DNA of 64,000 nt from Shewanella sp. c952 (GCF_019654975.1 NZ_BPEW01000010.1:62001-126000), one strand, 5' to 3'; shown: positions 28,351 to 36,918, counted from the stretch's first letter. The notes: a model not told the origin generated them from the letters alone. A program made the numbers and translations.

Positions 28351-28617
28351 TATACCAATTGCATTAAAAGTTTGACCATTCAGCGGGAATTCAAAGCGCT
28401 GTAGGCAAGTAGTGGGATTTGAGCTAATAGTTATTCTATATCCAAATCTCATAGCGAAGCTTACAGCGTTTTGAAACCCGCACTACGTGAGCCCCTCAGT
28501 CTTTCCACTTCTGCTTTGTATTGGCTTAAAAGGGAATAACCATTTCTTTACCAATGCGCTTTGAATTGAAAAGACTGAGGGGCTCTGAACGGGTCAAATA
28601 CTTAATGCAATTGGTAT
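28351..28617. mobile_element. MITE-like 267-base element with inverted ends
   Basis: The left end ATACCAATTGCATTAA (28352-28367) is the exact reverse complement of the right end (28602-28617). The similarity continues inward imperfectly (TTGACC..TTCAG and AATTCAAAGCGC on the left answer GGGTCAAA..CTGAA and GCGCTTTGAATT on the right). No transposase is coded. It lies between the two tRNA repeats. The outer ATACCAAT block is also seen alone at about 24967 and 45767. Confidence 0.6.
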
Positions 28618-28822
28618 TATCTTTGATCCAAACCATGGTTGCTACGCAAAATCCCACTCAACTATCCAGATCAATGACTGGCCAATATTCATGGTGAAAG
28701 CCATGGCATTAACTTGAATAGCATTAACTGGGCTTTTTCTAGGCAAAATAATCGGCAAATAATCAATTATCATCACAATTCAGTTTGTACGGCTATTTGT
28801 TAGCCATATATCGAAAAAAGCG

Positions 28823-28850
28823 CTTGCACCACGCAAAGCATCGCTATAAT
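28823..28850 (+). promoter_or_regulatory. Promoter of the second tRNA-Phe/tRNA-Thr pair
   Basis: CTTGCA, 16 bases, TATAAT, then ATACGCGC. The -35 box is outside the direct repeat proper but still conserved, which argues for selection on it. Confidence 0.75.
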
Positions 28851-28946
28851 ATACGCGCACTCCAAACGACACAGGCTTTAACAGCTTGGTTTGAAGTAGC
28901 AAATCTAACGCTTATATTTATACATTTTATTTATATAACGATAGTT

Positions 28947-29022
28947 GCCCGAATAGCTCAGTCGGTAGAGCAGAGGATTGAAAATCCTCGTGTCCCTGGT
29001 TCGATTCCGGGTTCGGGCACCA
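28947..29022 (+). tRNA. tRNA-Phe (GAA), copy 2
   Basis: Identical to copy 1 over all 76 bases as read. Confidence 0.97.
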
Positions 29023-29072
29023 ACATTTTATAATGAGTTTTCTGTGTAGACAGTAACTTGTTAGCAAGATAA

Positions 29073-29148
<76 letters not shown>

Positions 29149-29155
29149 TAAAAAC

Positions 29156-29184
29156 AAAAAGCCACTCTATAGAGTGGCTTTTTT
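29156..29184 (+). terminator. Intrinsic terminator of the second tRNA pair
   Basis: GCCACTC, TATA loop, GAGTGGC then TTTTTT. Confidence 0.92.
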
Positions 29185-29240
29185 GTGCCTAATAGTCTCA
29201 CTTTACCAGCCTCTCCTAGCAGCAGCTAACTCTCTATTAA

Positions 29241-29744
29241 TTTTATCAAGCTACGCTTGACGAAAGTCGTGGCGCTTCGCCCACACCCGTGTTGGCACTA
29301 CGGTTATTTCTTCAACGTACTTCGGCAACTTCGATGGGGAGTTGTGTGTTCTGTAAGTTTTTGAAACTAACTTTTGCCCCAAAGTTAGTTGGACCTCTAT
29401 AAGTTTTATCAAGCTACGCTTGATCAAAGTCGTGGCGCTTCGCCCACACCCGAGCAAGGAGGACTGCTCGTCCTTATCCTCCTTGCATCCACCATGACGC
29501 CCCTACGGAGTTGTTGCTCCTCATGCTCCAATAAAAATGGCCTAACGGCTCAGATGGGACATCCATGTCCCGCCGAGCCTGAACCATCATCTGATAGACA
29601 GGATGCTTAAATGTCTTGAAGTGCATGGATGCGCGGGAAAGACCATGATGGTTCTACGGCATTTTCATCTCCGCATTTCGGCAACTCCGATGGGGAGTTG
29701 GTATGTTCTATTAGTTTTGTAACTCAATTTTGCCCCAAAGTTAG
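29241..29744. repeat. Two-module structured repeat (A-B, A-insert-B)
   Basis: Block A is 49 bases at 29241-29289 and 29404-29452 with two differences. Block B is TTCGGCAACTYCGATGGGGA... at 29321-29344 and 29677-29700, followed in both by TTTTGCCCCAAAGTTAG (29372-29388, 29728-29744). Module 2 carries about 220 extra bases between A and B with nested hairpins: a 10-bp stem at 29454-29486 and GGGACAT/ATGTCCC at 29556-29571 inside GGCTC/GAGCC. No convincing reading frame spans it, so a non-coding interspersed repeat is likely. Confidence 0.6.
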
Positions 29745-30119
29745 CTAACTTTAGGTTAAACGTGGATTACGTATTCTCATGTAGGTTGAAATGAAGCTGG
29801 ATATTTACACAGGTATAACTAAAAGTGACTAAAAAGACCCATTATCGCGCAAATAAAGATGCCAAAAACTGTCCTGCTAGGCATCGATAATTTTTTAACA
29901 TTTCACAAAATCTATAAAAATCAGACTCATGGGAAATATATAAAAGTGATACACGGACCCATTGAACACCCTAGGCTCTCTTTCTCCGCACTCAACAAGG
30001 CTGTTTTTGTAGCCTGAACTTAGAAATTATCTATTTACAGCAATGCCTTAGCAGTGATAGTTTGTTAAAAAATTAACGAGTTGCTAAGAACGTTATCGAG
30101 CGACTAATGAATAAGCTGT
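29745..30119. other. 375-base stretch before the first cassette gene
   Basis: AT-rich; nothing recognised except the likely left cassette boundary GTTATC at 30092-30097. No attI or integrase promoter can be identified with confidence. Confidence 0.45.
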
Positions 30120-30587
30120 ATGTTTTCAGTAGCTTCCGTTGAAGCATTAATAATGTGTGATGAATATAAATCAGATAGATATTTTGAAAAGTTGTACTCG
30201 AGTAAGTTAAGGATTAGTCGTGGTATTCTTCGAATGGAAAGGCATGGAGCTTTAACGCTCAGCGCTATTCTTGGAAATCAATTTAACGTAGAAAATTCTA
30301 GTTTAGCTTCAGATTTAGAGTGGCTATTTTCGTGGAAGTTAAAAGCTTGTCATACTCCAGAGTACTATTGGTGTGATGGAGTTGAAGAAATAGTATTAAA
30401 CCAAATTGGAAAATACGAATTTCAAATTACGGCAACGCTATGGATTGGTCCTGAAGCAAACGTTAATAATCTTAACAAAGAAAACGTAACTGGAAATGTG
30501 GTTTTAAAACCTACAGGTAAAGGTTTCAAAAATTATCATTTTACAATTAACTATGGCAATGACAGATTGGTGTTAACGAAAACATAA
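30120..30587 (+). CDS. Cassette 1 protein of unknown function
   Basis: The protein has 155 residues if ATG 30120 is used; ATG 30153 (MCDEYKSDRYFEKLYS) would give 144. No signal peptide or membrane helix is seen. It looks like a compact alpha/beta protein: helical start, then strands such as EIVLNQIGKYEFQITATLWI and KNYHFTINYGNDRLVLT. No family is recognised. The stop codon TAA forms part of the following attC site, as is normal for integron cassettes, and no ribosome site is obvious. Expression would depend on read-through or an internal promoter. Confidence 0.65.
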   Translation: MFSVASVEALIMCDEYKSDRYFEKLYSSKLRISRGILRMERHGALTLSAILGNQFNVENSSLASDLEWLFSWKLKACHTPEYYWCDGVEEIVLNQIGKYEFQITATLWIGPEANVNNLNKENVTGNVVLKPTGKGFKNYHFTINYGNDRLVLTKT

Positions 30588-30680
30588 CAAGCTGTTCAAG
30601 CGGGACAAATTACAGTTGGCTGGTTCCGCTTCGCTTCACATTTTAGCCAACAACAATTTGCCCCTTAACAGGGCGTTATA
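30584..30680 (+). other. attC site 1
   Basis: ATAACAAG at the left pairs with GCGTTAT at the right. Inside, GGGACAAATT pairs with AATTTGCCCC (one mismatch) and GTTGGCT (30616-30622) with AGCCAAC, around a CGCTTCGCTTCAC apical part. This is the single-strand cruciform layout that integron integrases use. Confidence 0.82.
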
Positions 30681-30702
30681 AGCCAAAGGGAATTTGCGTC
30701 AT

Positions 30703-31296
30703 ATGAAAGCATCTGATGTCCTCAAAGAAATAAGAGAAGCACTTGATCCAATAAAGAAACAAGGGCACTCAACTTTCTCTATAGAGGCTATGGAAAATTA
30801 TCTTAAACTATTTGATAAAGACGTAGAAAACGATACTTATTATAAATCACAAGACCACGAATCAAGGCTTGCTAAATTTAAAGCTGAAAATGACCGTAAT
30901 ATTGCATACGCAAATAATGAAACTGCCCATTCTCTTGAAATGTTCAAATCTGTAATTACGGCAGGTCAATCAGCATTAAAATCTAGTATGGTTATTAACG
31001 GTGGCGCGGCGGCTGCACTTCTAGCTTTTACTGGAAAAATTTGGGAAACATCAACATCTGAAGTTGTTGCAAACAGCCTAACAAGCTCCATCTTTATTTT
31101 CTGTTTAGGTGTTCTTTGTGCTGCTTTAGCTACGGGTACTACATATTTATCTCAACTTTCGTTTGCTAACGGTTGGTTAAAGCTAGGTCATAGCATTAAT
31201 ACTTTTAATATTTTTGTAGTCTTGTCTTCCTATGGCTTATTTTGCCTTGGTGCATTTAAAGCAGCAAATTCGTTAGGTGCGCATTTTGGCTTATAA
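30703..31296 (+). CDS. Cassette 2 predicted membrane protein of unknown function
   Basis: ATG 30703 gives 197 residues; TTG 30694 would add three. AAAGGG lies upstream. Residues 1-95 are soluble, charged and helical (KEIREALDPIKKQGHSTFSI, then a Lys/Glu-rich coiled coil). The rest has three membrane helices near residues 105-125 (NGGAAAALLAFTGKIW), 136-162 (SSIFIFCLGVLCAALATGTT) and 170-193 (FNIFVVLSSYGLFCLGAF). A soluble helical domain joined to a small membrane bundle resembles in outline SLATT-like or other membrane effectors of defence systems, but no motif proves this. Its stop codon lies in attC site 2. Confidence 0.7.
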   Translation: MKASDVLKEIREALDPIKKQGHSTFSIEAMENYLKLFDKDVENDTYYKSQDHESRLAKFKAENDRNIAYANNETAHSLEMFKSVITAGQSALKSSMVINGGAAAALLAFTGKIWETSTSEVVANSLTSSIFIFCLGVLCAALATGTTYLSQLSFANGWLKLGHSINTFNIFVVLSSYGLFCLGAFKAANSLGAHFGL

Positions 31297-31383
31297 CAAG
31301 CAATTCAACAGGACTAAAAACAGTGGGCTGTTCGCTTCGCTCCATTTTAGCCCACTATTTTTAGCCCGTTAATTAGGCGTTAC
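31294..31383 (+). other. attC site 2
   Basis: TAACAAG at the left, GGCGTTA at the right. AGTGGGCT pairs perfectly with AGCCCACT and GGACTAAAAA with TTTTTAGCCC (one mismatch). The apical part TTCGCTTCGCTCCATTTT is close to that of attC 1, so both sites belong to one attC type. Confidence 0.82.
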
Positions 31384-31825
31384 CACATATCCGTTTGCCA
31401 TACTTTCCCTAATGAAACTCAACACCCCAAGCGCTTTAACTCTAACAAGGTTTTGTCCAATAATAAGTTAGCGACTAAAGTGGGCTTACTCGTTATTCAT
31501 CTGATTTGAGCTGTGCAAGCTTCTAAATCATGGATCATTTAGCAGAGCCTATAGGGATATATTCACGGCGACTTGCAAAAGCTCATTACAGCTGAATTAC
31601 CATATATTTTCTGAACCCTTATACTGACCTTTAAACTCTTTGTGCTAAGGCATTTCTGTCCAAAAGTGGTTAAGTGGTAGATGCCCTCCTCAGTGTAAAA
31701 AAGAGAACTATCAGAGAGCCTTCTACAGGAACTCTATTGCTCTAGCCTAGCGACAAATAAAAAAGGGAGCCCATGGCTCCCTTAAATAGATATTGCTGCG
31801 ATGAACTGTTAACTAGCTGTACCAG
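31384..31825. other. 442-base stretch after the cassettes
   Basis: No gene or further attC was recognised. The right end holds the nagP terminator. Confidence 0.5.
31757..31781 (-). terminator. Intrinsic terminator of nagP
   Basis: On the minus strand: GGGAGCC, three-base loop, GGCTCCC then TTTTTTATTTG. Confidence 0.88.
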
Positions 31826-33139
31826 CTACCAGCTACGCATCTTATGGCCTTTAAGCGCATAGAATAGAATGAATAGGTAACAAGGCAGACACACCCAGTA
31901 AGCTAGCTGTGTATTGTCAGCAAAGTGAGCAACCTTACCAAAAACTAGCGGTAAGATAGCGCCACCGGAGATCCCCATAATTAACAGTGCAGAACCTTGC
32001 GCGGTATATTTACCAAGTCCTTCAAGCGCTAGAGGCCAGATTGATGGCCAAACCAATGCATGCGCAAGCCCCATCATCGCCACGAATGTGACCGTATTGG
32101 GAATAACAGGAATACCACTCCAGCCCCATAAAATGTCCGCTATAAATGTGCTATCAGCGGATGCAGTCGTTGCACCAACAACACATAAAATACCCGCTAT
32201 AGCCGAACCTAACAGTGCTTTTTCTTGAGTAATAAATCGAGGAATACAGGTGACACCAATAATATAACCCAGCACCATAAATACCATGGTATACGAGGTT
32301 AATGAGGCAAAGTTATTCACCCCCAAGCTAGCACCATACAAGCCAATTGTGTCACCGGCGATCACTTCAACACCGACATAAGCAAATAGTGCTAAGGCAC
32401 CTAATATCACCTGCGGGAAATGAGTAATGCTGCCTTTAGTTTGGTGATCGTCCGCGGCTTCAAATTCTAATTCAGGCAGTGATGAAAATTTCACTAAGCC
32501 AATCAAAAATGTCAGAGCGATAGCCATATAGATATATGGCGCAACAAGACGTGAAGACAATTCACTAATTTGCGCTGTTCGCTCAGCTTCACTCAATGCT
32601 GCTAAATGGTCTGCTGTGAAGTTTTCAAAACCTGACAGTACTAATGCTGTAAACAAAATAGGCACGATAACGCCCGCACCTTTGTTAATGAGACCCATGA
32701 TGCTTATTCGCATCGCAGCACTCTCTTTAGGGCCGATATGCACCACATAAGGGTTAGATGCTGTTTGCAAAATAGTAAGTCCAGTACCTAAAACAAACAG
32801 TGCACCTAAGAATAGGATAAAGTTGGCACTTTGAGCTGCGGGGATGAACAGCAAGGAACCGACAACCATGATGGCAAGGCCGATAGCCATCCCATTTTTA
32901 TAGCCGGTTTTCTTGAGTATCGATGACATCGGTAGTGCCATCACCGTATAAGCAATATAAAAAGCAAACGTGACAAATAACGCTTGGAATTCATTCAGCT
33001 CACAGATGATTTTAAGGAATGGGATCAAAGAGCCGTTAAGCCATGTCACAAATCCAAAGATAAAAAAGAGCACACCTATTATGGTCATAGGTAGAATACT
33101 GCTCTTAGGGCTAGCTTGAGCCTGAGTCGTTGCTGTCAT
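31826..33139 (-). CDS. nagP: N-acetylglucosamine transporter NagP (FucP-type major facilitator)
   Basis: The protein has 437 residues and twelve hydrophobic helices of the sugar:proton symporter FucP branch, with GFVTWLNGSLIPFLKIICEL in helix 1 and LGTGLTILQTASNPYVVHIG in helix 4. NagP replaces the PTS for GlcNAc uptake in Shewanella and Xanthomonas. The context (nagX, nagA, nagK upstream on the same strand) supports GlcNAc as the substrate. A NagR operator lies at 33299-33316, 160 bases before the start, so it has its own promoter. Confidence 0.92.
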   Translation of the reverse strand: MTATTQAQASPKSSILPMTIIGVLFFIFGFVTWLNGSLIPFLKIICELNEFQALFVTFAFYIAYTVMALPMSSILKKTGYKNGMAIGLAIMVVGSLLFIPAAQSANFILFLGALFVLGTGLTILQTASNPYVVHIGPKESAAMRISIMGLINKGAGVIVPILFTALVLSGFENFTADHLAALSEAERTAQISELSSRLVAPYIYMAIALTFLIGLVKFSSLPELEFEAADDHQTKGSITHFPQVILGALALFAYVGVEVIAGDTIGLYGASLGVNNFASLTSYTMVFMVLGYIIGVTCIPRFITQEKALLGSAIAGILCVVGATTASADSTFIADILWGWSGIPVIPNTVTFVAMMGLAHALVWPSIWPLALEGLGKYTAQGSALLIMGISGGAILPLVFGKVAHFADNTQLAYWVCLPCYLFILFYALKGHKMRSW

Positions 33140-33298
33140 GTATTTAAACCTGCTTCTTATAGTAATTAATTTGATGATAACAGAATCGCCTGTTATCCCA
33201 TCCTTCCATGTTCTTGACTTATCAACAACAGATTTTTATCTGCTTTTAGTACCCAATGCTGGGTTATTGTTTCATTGATGTTAAAACATTACCACCAA

Positions 33299-33316
33299 AA
33301 AGACAACGCTGTCATT
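33299..33316. promoter_or_regulatory. NagR operator upstream of nagP
   Basis: AAAGACAACGCTGTCATT, one of five copies of this palindrome in the island; the core GACAACGCTGTC is shared with three others. Confidence 0.85.
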
Positions 33317-33402
33317 TTAACTTTTAGCGAATTAATTTCATACACCAGCAACTGCTATCCAGTCGCTTTAATGGCGCAACTCAGCAGCTTAATTACAAAG
33401 AC

Positions 33403-34566
33403 TTAAACCTTTATGAAAATTGATCGTTTATACATCCAATAGAGCACTAACCACTGCACTAGTAATAATCCGATTACTGCCATTAAGCTCTGAGCTGGTA
33501 CAGGAAACCAATTGATAATCCCGCCAAATAGGCTTTCAGCAGTATACTTCCAGTTAACAATACTGGTGGCAAGGTAGATAACTATCGCGTTACAGCCAAT
33601 CACAATAAACGGAAATGCCCAGCGACTAAGCTTCATAACATCGATAACGCCATAAAATAGCGTCAATAACAACAAACTCCAACCGGATGTAACCAGCACA
33701 AAACTGCTGGTCCATAATGTCTTATTGACCGGAATAATAGGTGATATCAGCCAGCCCAGAACGAGTAGCCCTAAACCTAACAAACACATTACAGCAAGCT
33801 TATACCACTCCCCTTTGGCATGGGTCTTAACAATAAAGTGACCGACAAAAACACCTAGGAGGCCGTTAACGACTGCGGGAATAGTTGATAAGATCCCTTC
33901 AGGGTCAACCGCTGCATTTTGATAAGTGACGCCAGGTAATAACATGCTATCGATAGCCGCATTTATTGATCCGGTAGCTGTAAACGAGCCTGTGCCATCA
34001 AGTGTGACTAGTGGAAACAGTTGCAATACCGCGTAAGCCACTAAAATAGTAACACTGGTGATCACTTGGGTTCTGAGGCTCGTATGCCAAACGAGTAAGG
34101 CACAAAAGAACCAAGCAAAAGCAATACGACCCAATACACTTGCGTAGCGAATATCTCCCAATGCCATAGGAGCACCTGTGCCCCAACCATGGTTATAAAT
34201 GACCCCGAGCAATAGCAATAGCAGTAACCTTTTTACAGCGTGCTTATAGAGTGGCATTCGCTGATGCATTGGCAGCTTATCTAGCCTTTTTGGTGATAAC
34301 CCAAGTGCAACACCTGATAAAAATATAAATAGCGGAAAGATTAAATCGTAGAAGGTGAAACCATGCCAAGTGCTATGGTGCATCTGTTTATCGAACCAAT
34401 TTAAGCCGCCCCACCCCGTTAATACGATGAGTGCTGCAAATATTGCTTCGCCGCCTAAGATCCAAAACATATCGAACCCACGAAGCGCATCGAGTGACTT
34501 AAGTCTTACTTTTTTCTGTTTAGGGCTGGGATCTGTCTGTGAATGGGTATCTTTTATTATTGTCAT
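33403..34566 (-). CDS. nagX: NagX, heparan-alpha-glucosaminide acetyltransferase-like membrane protein (DUF5009/YeiB-like)
   Basis: ATG 34566 with AAAGAG upstream gives 387 residues; GTG 34575 is the alternative. About ten to eleven membrane helices. The N-terminal KSLDALRGFDMFWILGGEAI and HHSTWHGFTFYDLIFPLFIF match NagX/HGSNAT-type proteins; the His in the second may be catalytic by analogy. NagX is required or helpful for GlcNAc use in some Shewanella, but its reaction is not settled. A terminator between nagA and this gene makes it partly separate. Confidence 0.88.
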   Translation of the reverse strand: MTIIKDTHSQTDPSPKQKKVRLKSLDALRGFDMFWILGGEAIFAALIVLTGWGGLNWFDKQMHHSTWHGFTFYDLIFPLFIFLSGVALGLSPKRLDKLPMHQRMPLYKHAVKRLLLLLLLGVIYNHGWGTGAPMALGDIRYASVLGRIAFAWFFCALLVWHTSLRTQVITSVTILVAYAVLQLFPLVTLDGTGSFTATGSINAAIDSMLLPGVTYQNAAVDPEGILSTIPAVVNGLLGVFVGHFIVKTHAKGEWYKLAVMCLLGLGLLVLGWLISPIIPVNKTLWTSSFVLVTSGWSLLLLTLFYGVIDVMKLSRWAFPFIVIGCNAIVIYLATSIVNWKYTAESLFGGIINWFPVPAQSLMAVIGLLLVQWLVLYWMYKRSIFIKV

Positions 34567-34625
34567 TAGTATCACTCTTTAAACAAATAGCTGCTATGGC
34601 TCAATTTCAACGATTTAGGTGTATA

Positions 34626-34660
34626 ACAAAAAACCTCGATAGCCTAAGCTACAGAGGTTT
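34626..34660 (-). terminator. Terminator between nagA and nagX
   Basis: On the minus strand: AAACCTC ... GAGGTTT with an inner TAGC/GCTA pairing, then TTTTTTG. It could cut transcript level for nagX relative to nagA. Confidence 0.75.
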
Positions 34661-34683
34661 AGGTAACATGAATCAAATACCTT

Positions 34684-35820
34684 TTAACGCGCAGAAAAAA
34701 TTAACTGTCCGCCGATATAGGTTTGCTGCACCTTATATTCATCGTTGATTAACACTAAATCAGCACGCTTCCCAATCTCTAGTGAACCGAACTGCTTATC
34801 TATACCTAAGAATTTGGCCGGGTACAGAGACGCCATTCTCATCGCTTCCTCTGGTGACAGATCAAGCATAGAAACGCTATTCCTAACAGCTCCAGCCATA
34901 TCAAGTACGCAGCCAGCAAGCTCGCCAGTTACCGCATTAAGCCGATCACCAACACGTATGACTTCTGTGCCAAATAGCTCGAAACTCTCTTCGCTATCAA
35001 GCCCTACTGGCGGCATAGCGTCAGTGACTAACATGACTTTGCCTTGAGGCTTGGCGTTAATAGCCACTTTAGCGGCTGCTGGGTGGACATGATGCCCATC
35101 AACAATAAGTCCACACCATGCATCTGCACTCTCAAGCGCTGCGCCAACCATGCCAGGGCTACGTGAGCCAAAAGCAGACATTGCATTAAAGAGATGAGTA
35201 AAACCTGTGGCACCGGCATCTAAAGCCGCCTTTACCGTGTCATAGTCAGCATTAGAGTGACCCAAGCAAACCTTTACGCCACTTTCCACCAGCGCCGATA
35301 TAACTTCAGGTGAAACATTCTCCGGCGCCAGAGTGACAACTCTTACTCCTAAATCTTGACGGCTAAACACCTCAAGCTCGGCATTTGAAATACGCCTAAT
35401 ATGTGGCTGTGGGTGAACGCCCTTTTTCGGTATTGATAAATGTGGCCCTTCAAAATGAACGCCTAAAACACCAGAGCTTTTAGCGGCTATAGCATCAGCT
35501 ACTGCATCGGCAGCATGTTGCATTACACTTACGTTGTCGGTTATTAATGTTGGTAAGTAGGCTGTCGTTCCAAACTTTGCATGAGCAAGACCTATTGCTT
35601 CGATTCCCTGACGAGTAGGGGTTGCATTAAACAGTACTCCGCCGCCGCCATTTACCTGAACATCAATAAATCCGGGGCAAACAGTGCCATTCACTTTAGA
35701 CTCTTTAGCGCCCTTGACGGTATCAAACGCGATAATATTGCCGTCTTCAAAAGTGATAGGCAGCTCAGAATGAAACTGCTGCCCATCAAAAAGTCGCTCT
35801 GCTACTATTGTCTGCTTCAT
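34684..35820 (-). CDS. nagA: N-acetylglucosamine-6-phosphate deacetylase NagA
   Basis: The protein has 378 residues of the amidohydrolase family: CPGFIDVQVNGGGGVLFN, the metal Glu in GVHFEGPHLS, metal His in CLGHSNADYDT and HLFNAMSAFGSRSPG, and the catalytic Asp in LVTDAMPPVG. It makes glucosamine 6-phosphate. It starts 51 bases after the nagK stop. In other Shewanella a nagB-type deaminase gene is expected between the two; it is missing here. Confidence 0.95.
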   Translation of the reverse strand: MKQTIVAERLFDGQQFHSELPITFEDGNIIAFDTVKGAKESKVNGTVCPGFIDVQVNGGGGVLFNATPTRQGIEAIGLAHAKFGTTAYLPTLITDNVSVMQHAADAVADAIAAKSSGVLGVHFEGPHLSIPKKGVHPQPHIRRISNAELEVFSRQDLGVRVVTLAPENVSPEVISALVESGVKVCLGHSNADYDTVKAALDAGATGFTHLFNAMSAFGSRSPGMVGAALESADAWCGLIVDGHHVHPAAAKVAINAKPQGKVMLVTDAMPPVGLDSEESFELFGTEVIRVGDRLNAVTGELAGCVLDMAGAVRNSVSMLDLSPEEAMRMASLYPAKFLGIDKQFGSLEIGKRADLVLINDEYKVQQTYIGGQLIFSAR

Positions 35821-35871
35821 TTGAAACTCACTATCAATTTTTGTCTATGCCACCATCGAAACAGCACCAAG

Positions 35872-36777
35872 CTATTTCTGTTGCAGCTTATTATGCTGTT
35901 GCTGTGCGTAGAATGCTGCGCCCCACTCTGGAGGCTGTAGCGTCGGAGCTATTTCAGCTATAACATCATCATCTAACCAATTGGCCAGCGGTTCAGCAAG
36001 ACCACCAATCATAGAGAAACGCGGTGGTTCTATAGTGAATAGCTTTCTTGCCAGCTCGCTTATATAGCCAGCGCCCTCACGCACAATGTCTTGTGCAACG
36101 CCATCTTTTAATTGGGCAGCTTCAAACACATTTCTCGCTAACTTGGCATAGGTACTAGACGATTGCCCAGCTAAATTGTCTACGATCCCCATGGCATTGT
36201 TAACATTGAAATGAGCGAATAAGCGTTCTGTGAGTATGGTTTTCTCTCCAAAACCATCTAGCGCGAGTAGCACCTGTTCACTGGCTTGTTGTCCAAGCCA
36301 TGCCCCACTACCTTTATCACCTAAACCAAAACCATGACCACCAAGACAAAGCTCCTCACCAGCAACATGTGCGTAGCCACAAGAACCGGTGCCGGTAATG
36401 ATGACGGCGCCATCACCACCTTCATGAGCACCGATACATGCAGTATGAAGATCAGTAGTTAGGTACATACAAGCAAACGGATGTTGCCAATTCAATACTT
36501 GCTCATAAAGCCTAGAGACATTAACGCCTGCAAGTCCAAGCCCTGCTATTAAGCGTTTACTGTCCGAGCTTTTAAGCCCTGCATCTGCCAACGCCAATTG
36601 AGTTGACTCTTCAATAGATTGGAATGTTTGTGCTAAACCATGCAGCGGATTGGCACGTCCTGCGACGCCAGTTCCCACAATGCTGAAATCACTCGCATAT
36701 ATAGTTGCGCGGCATTTACTGCCACCACCATCAATACCAATATACAAGGATGCTTCTTTCGCCTGGCCTATGCCCAT
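35872..36777 (-). CDS. nagK: N-acetylglucosamine kinase NagK (BadF/BadG/BcrA/BcrD ATPase family)
   Basis: ATG 36777 with AAGAGG six bases upstream gives 301 residues; an in-frame ATG at 36840 lacks homology. The phosphate loop LYIGIDGGGSKCRATIYAS opens the protein; VIITGTGSCGYAH and GGHGFGLGDKGSGAWLG follow. This family is the eukaryote-like GlcNAc kinase type that is used in Shewanella and not the ROK type of E. coli. It phosphorylates GlcNAc after NagP import. A NagR operator lies 90 bases upstream. Confidence 0.9.
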   Translation of the reverse strand: MGIGQAKEASLYIGIDGGGSKCRATIYASDFSIVGTGVAGRANPLHGLAQTFQSIEESTQLALADAGLKSSDSKRLIAGLGLAGVNVSRLYEQVLNWQHPFACMYLTTDLHTACIGAHEGGDGAVIITGTGSCGYAHVAGEELCLGGHGFGLGDKGSGAWLGQQASEQVLLALDGFGEKTILTERLFAHFNVNNAMGIVDNLAGQSSSTYAKLARNVFEAAQLKDGVAQDIVREGAGYISELARKLFTIEPPRFSMIGGLAEPLANWLDDDVIAEIAPTLQPPEWGAAFYAQQQHNKLQQK

Positions 36778-36865
36778 GACAAACCTCTTTATCGTTCTAA
36801 TATTTAATGTTGAGCTGGTAAACTTAACTGAAAAACCCAATAAGTTAACTGTATGTTACAACAAC

Positions 36866-36883
36866 AATGACAGCGTTGTCATT
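36866..36883. promoter_or_regulatory. NagR operator upstream of nagK
   Basis: AATGACAGCGTTGTCATT. The central dinucleotides differ from the other four copies, but the outer half-sites are perfect. Confidence 0.87.
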
Positions 36884-36918
36884 TGTTTTTTCACATTGCT
36901 TTTAGGACAATAATAAAT

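Larger units (their letters stand above)
30093..31379 (+). mobile_element. Two-cassette integron array without integrase (CALIN-like)
   Basis: Two reading frames in the same direction, each with its stop codon inside an attC site, arranged cassette-attC-cassette-attC. Core GTTA sites would give cassettes of about 583 bases (30093-30675) and 704 bases (30676-31379). The frames look more AT-rich than the flanking genes. No tyrosine recombinase gene is seen in the 64 kb. The left boundary site (GTTATC at 30092) is less certain than the two attC sites. Confidence 0.75.

Noticed and set aside
29241..29452. Block A copies as a possible CRISPR array
   Set aside because: Only two copies, of 49 bases and about 160 bases apart, and no cas genes.
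29389..29610. Plus-strand frame of 73 codons in the structured repeat
   Set aside because: It runs through nested hairpins and block A, and has no ribosome site or family features.
31384..31756. Possible third attC or cassette after attC 2
   Set aside because: No TAACAAG...GCGTTA pair with matching arms and no reading frame of cassette type were seen.
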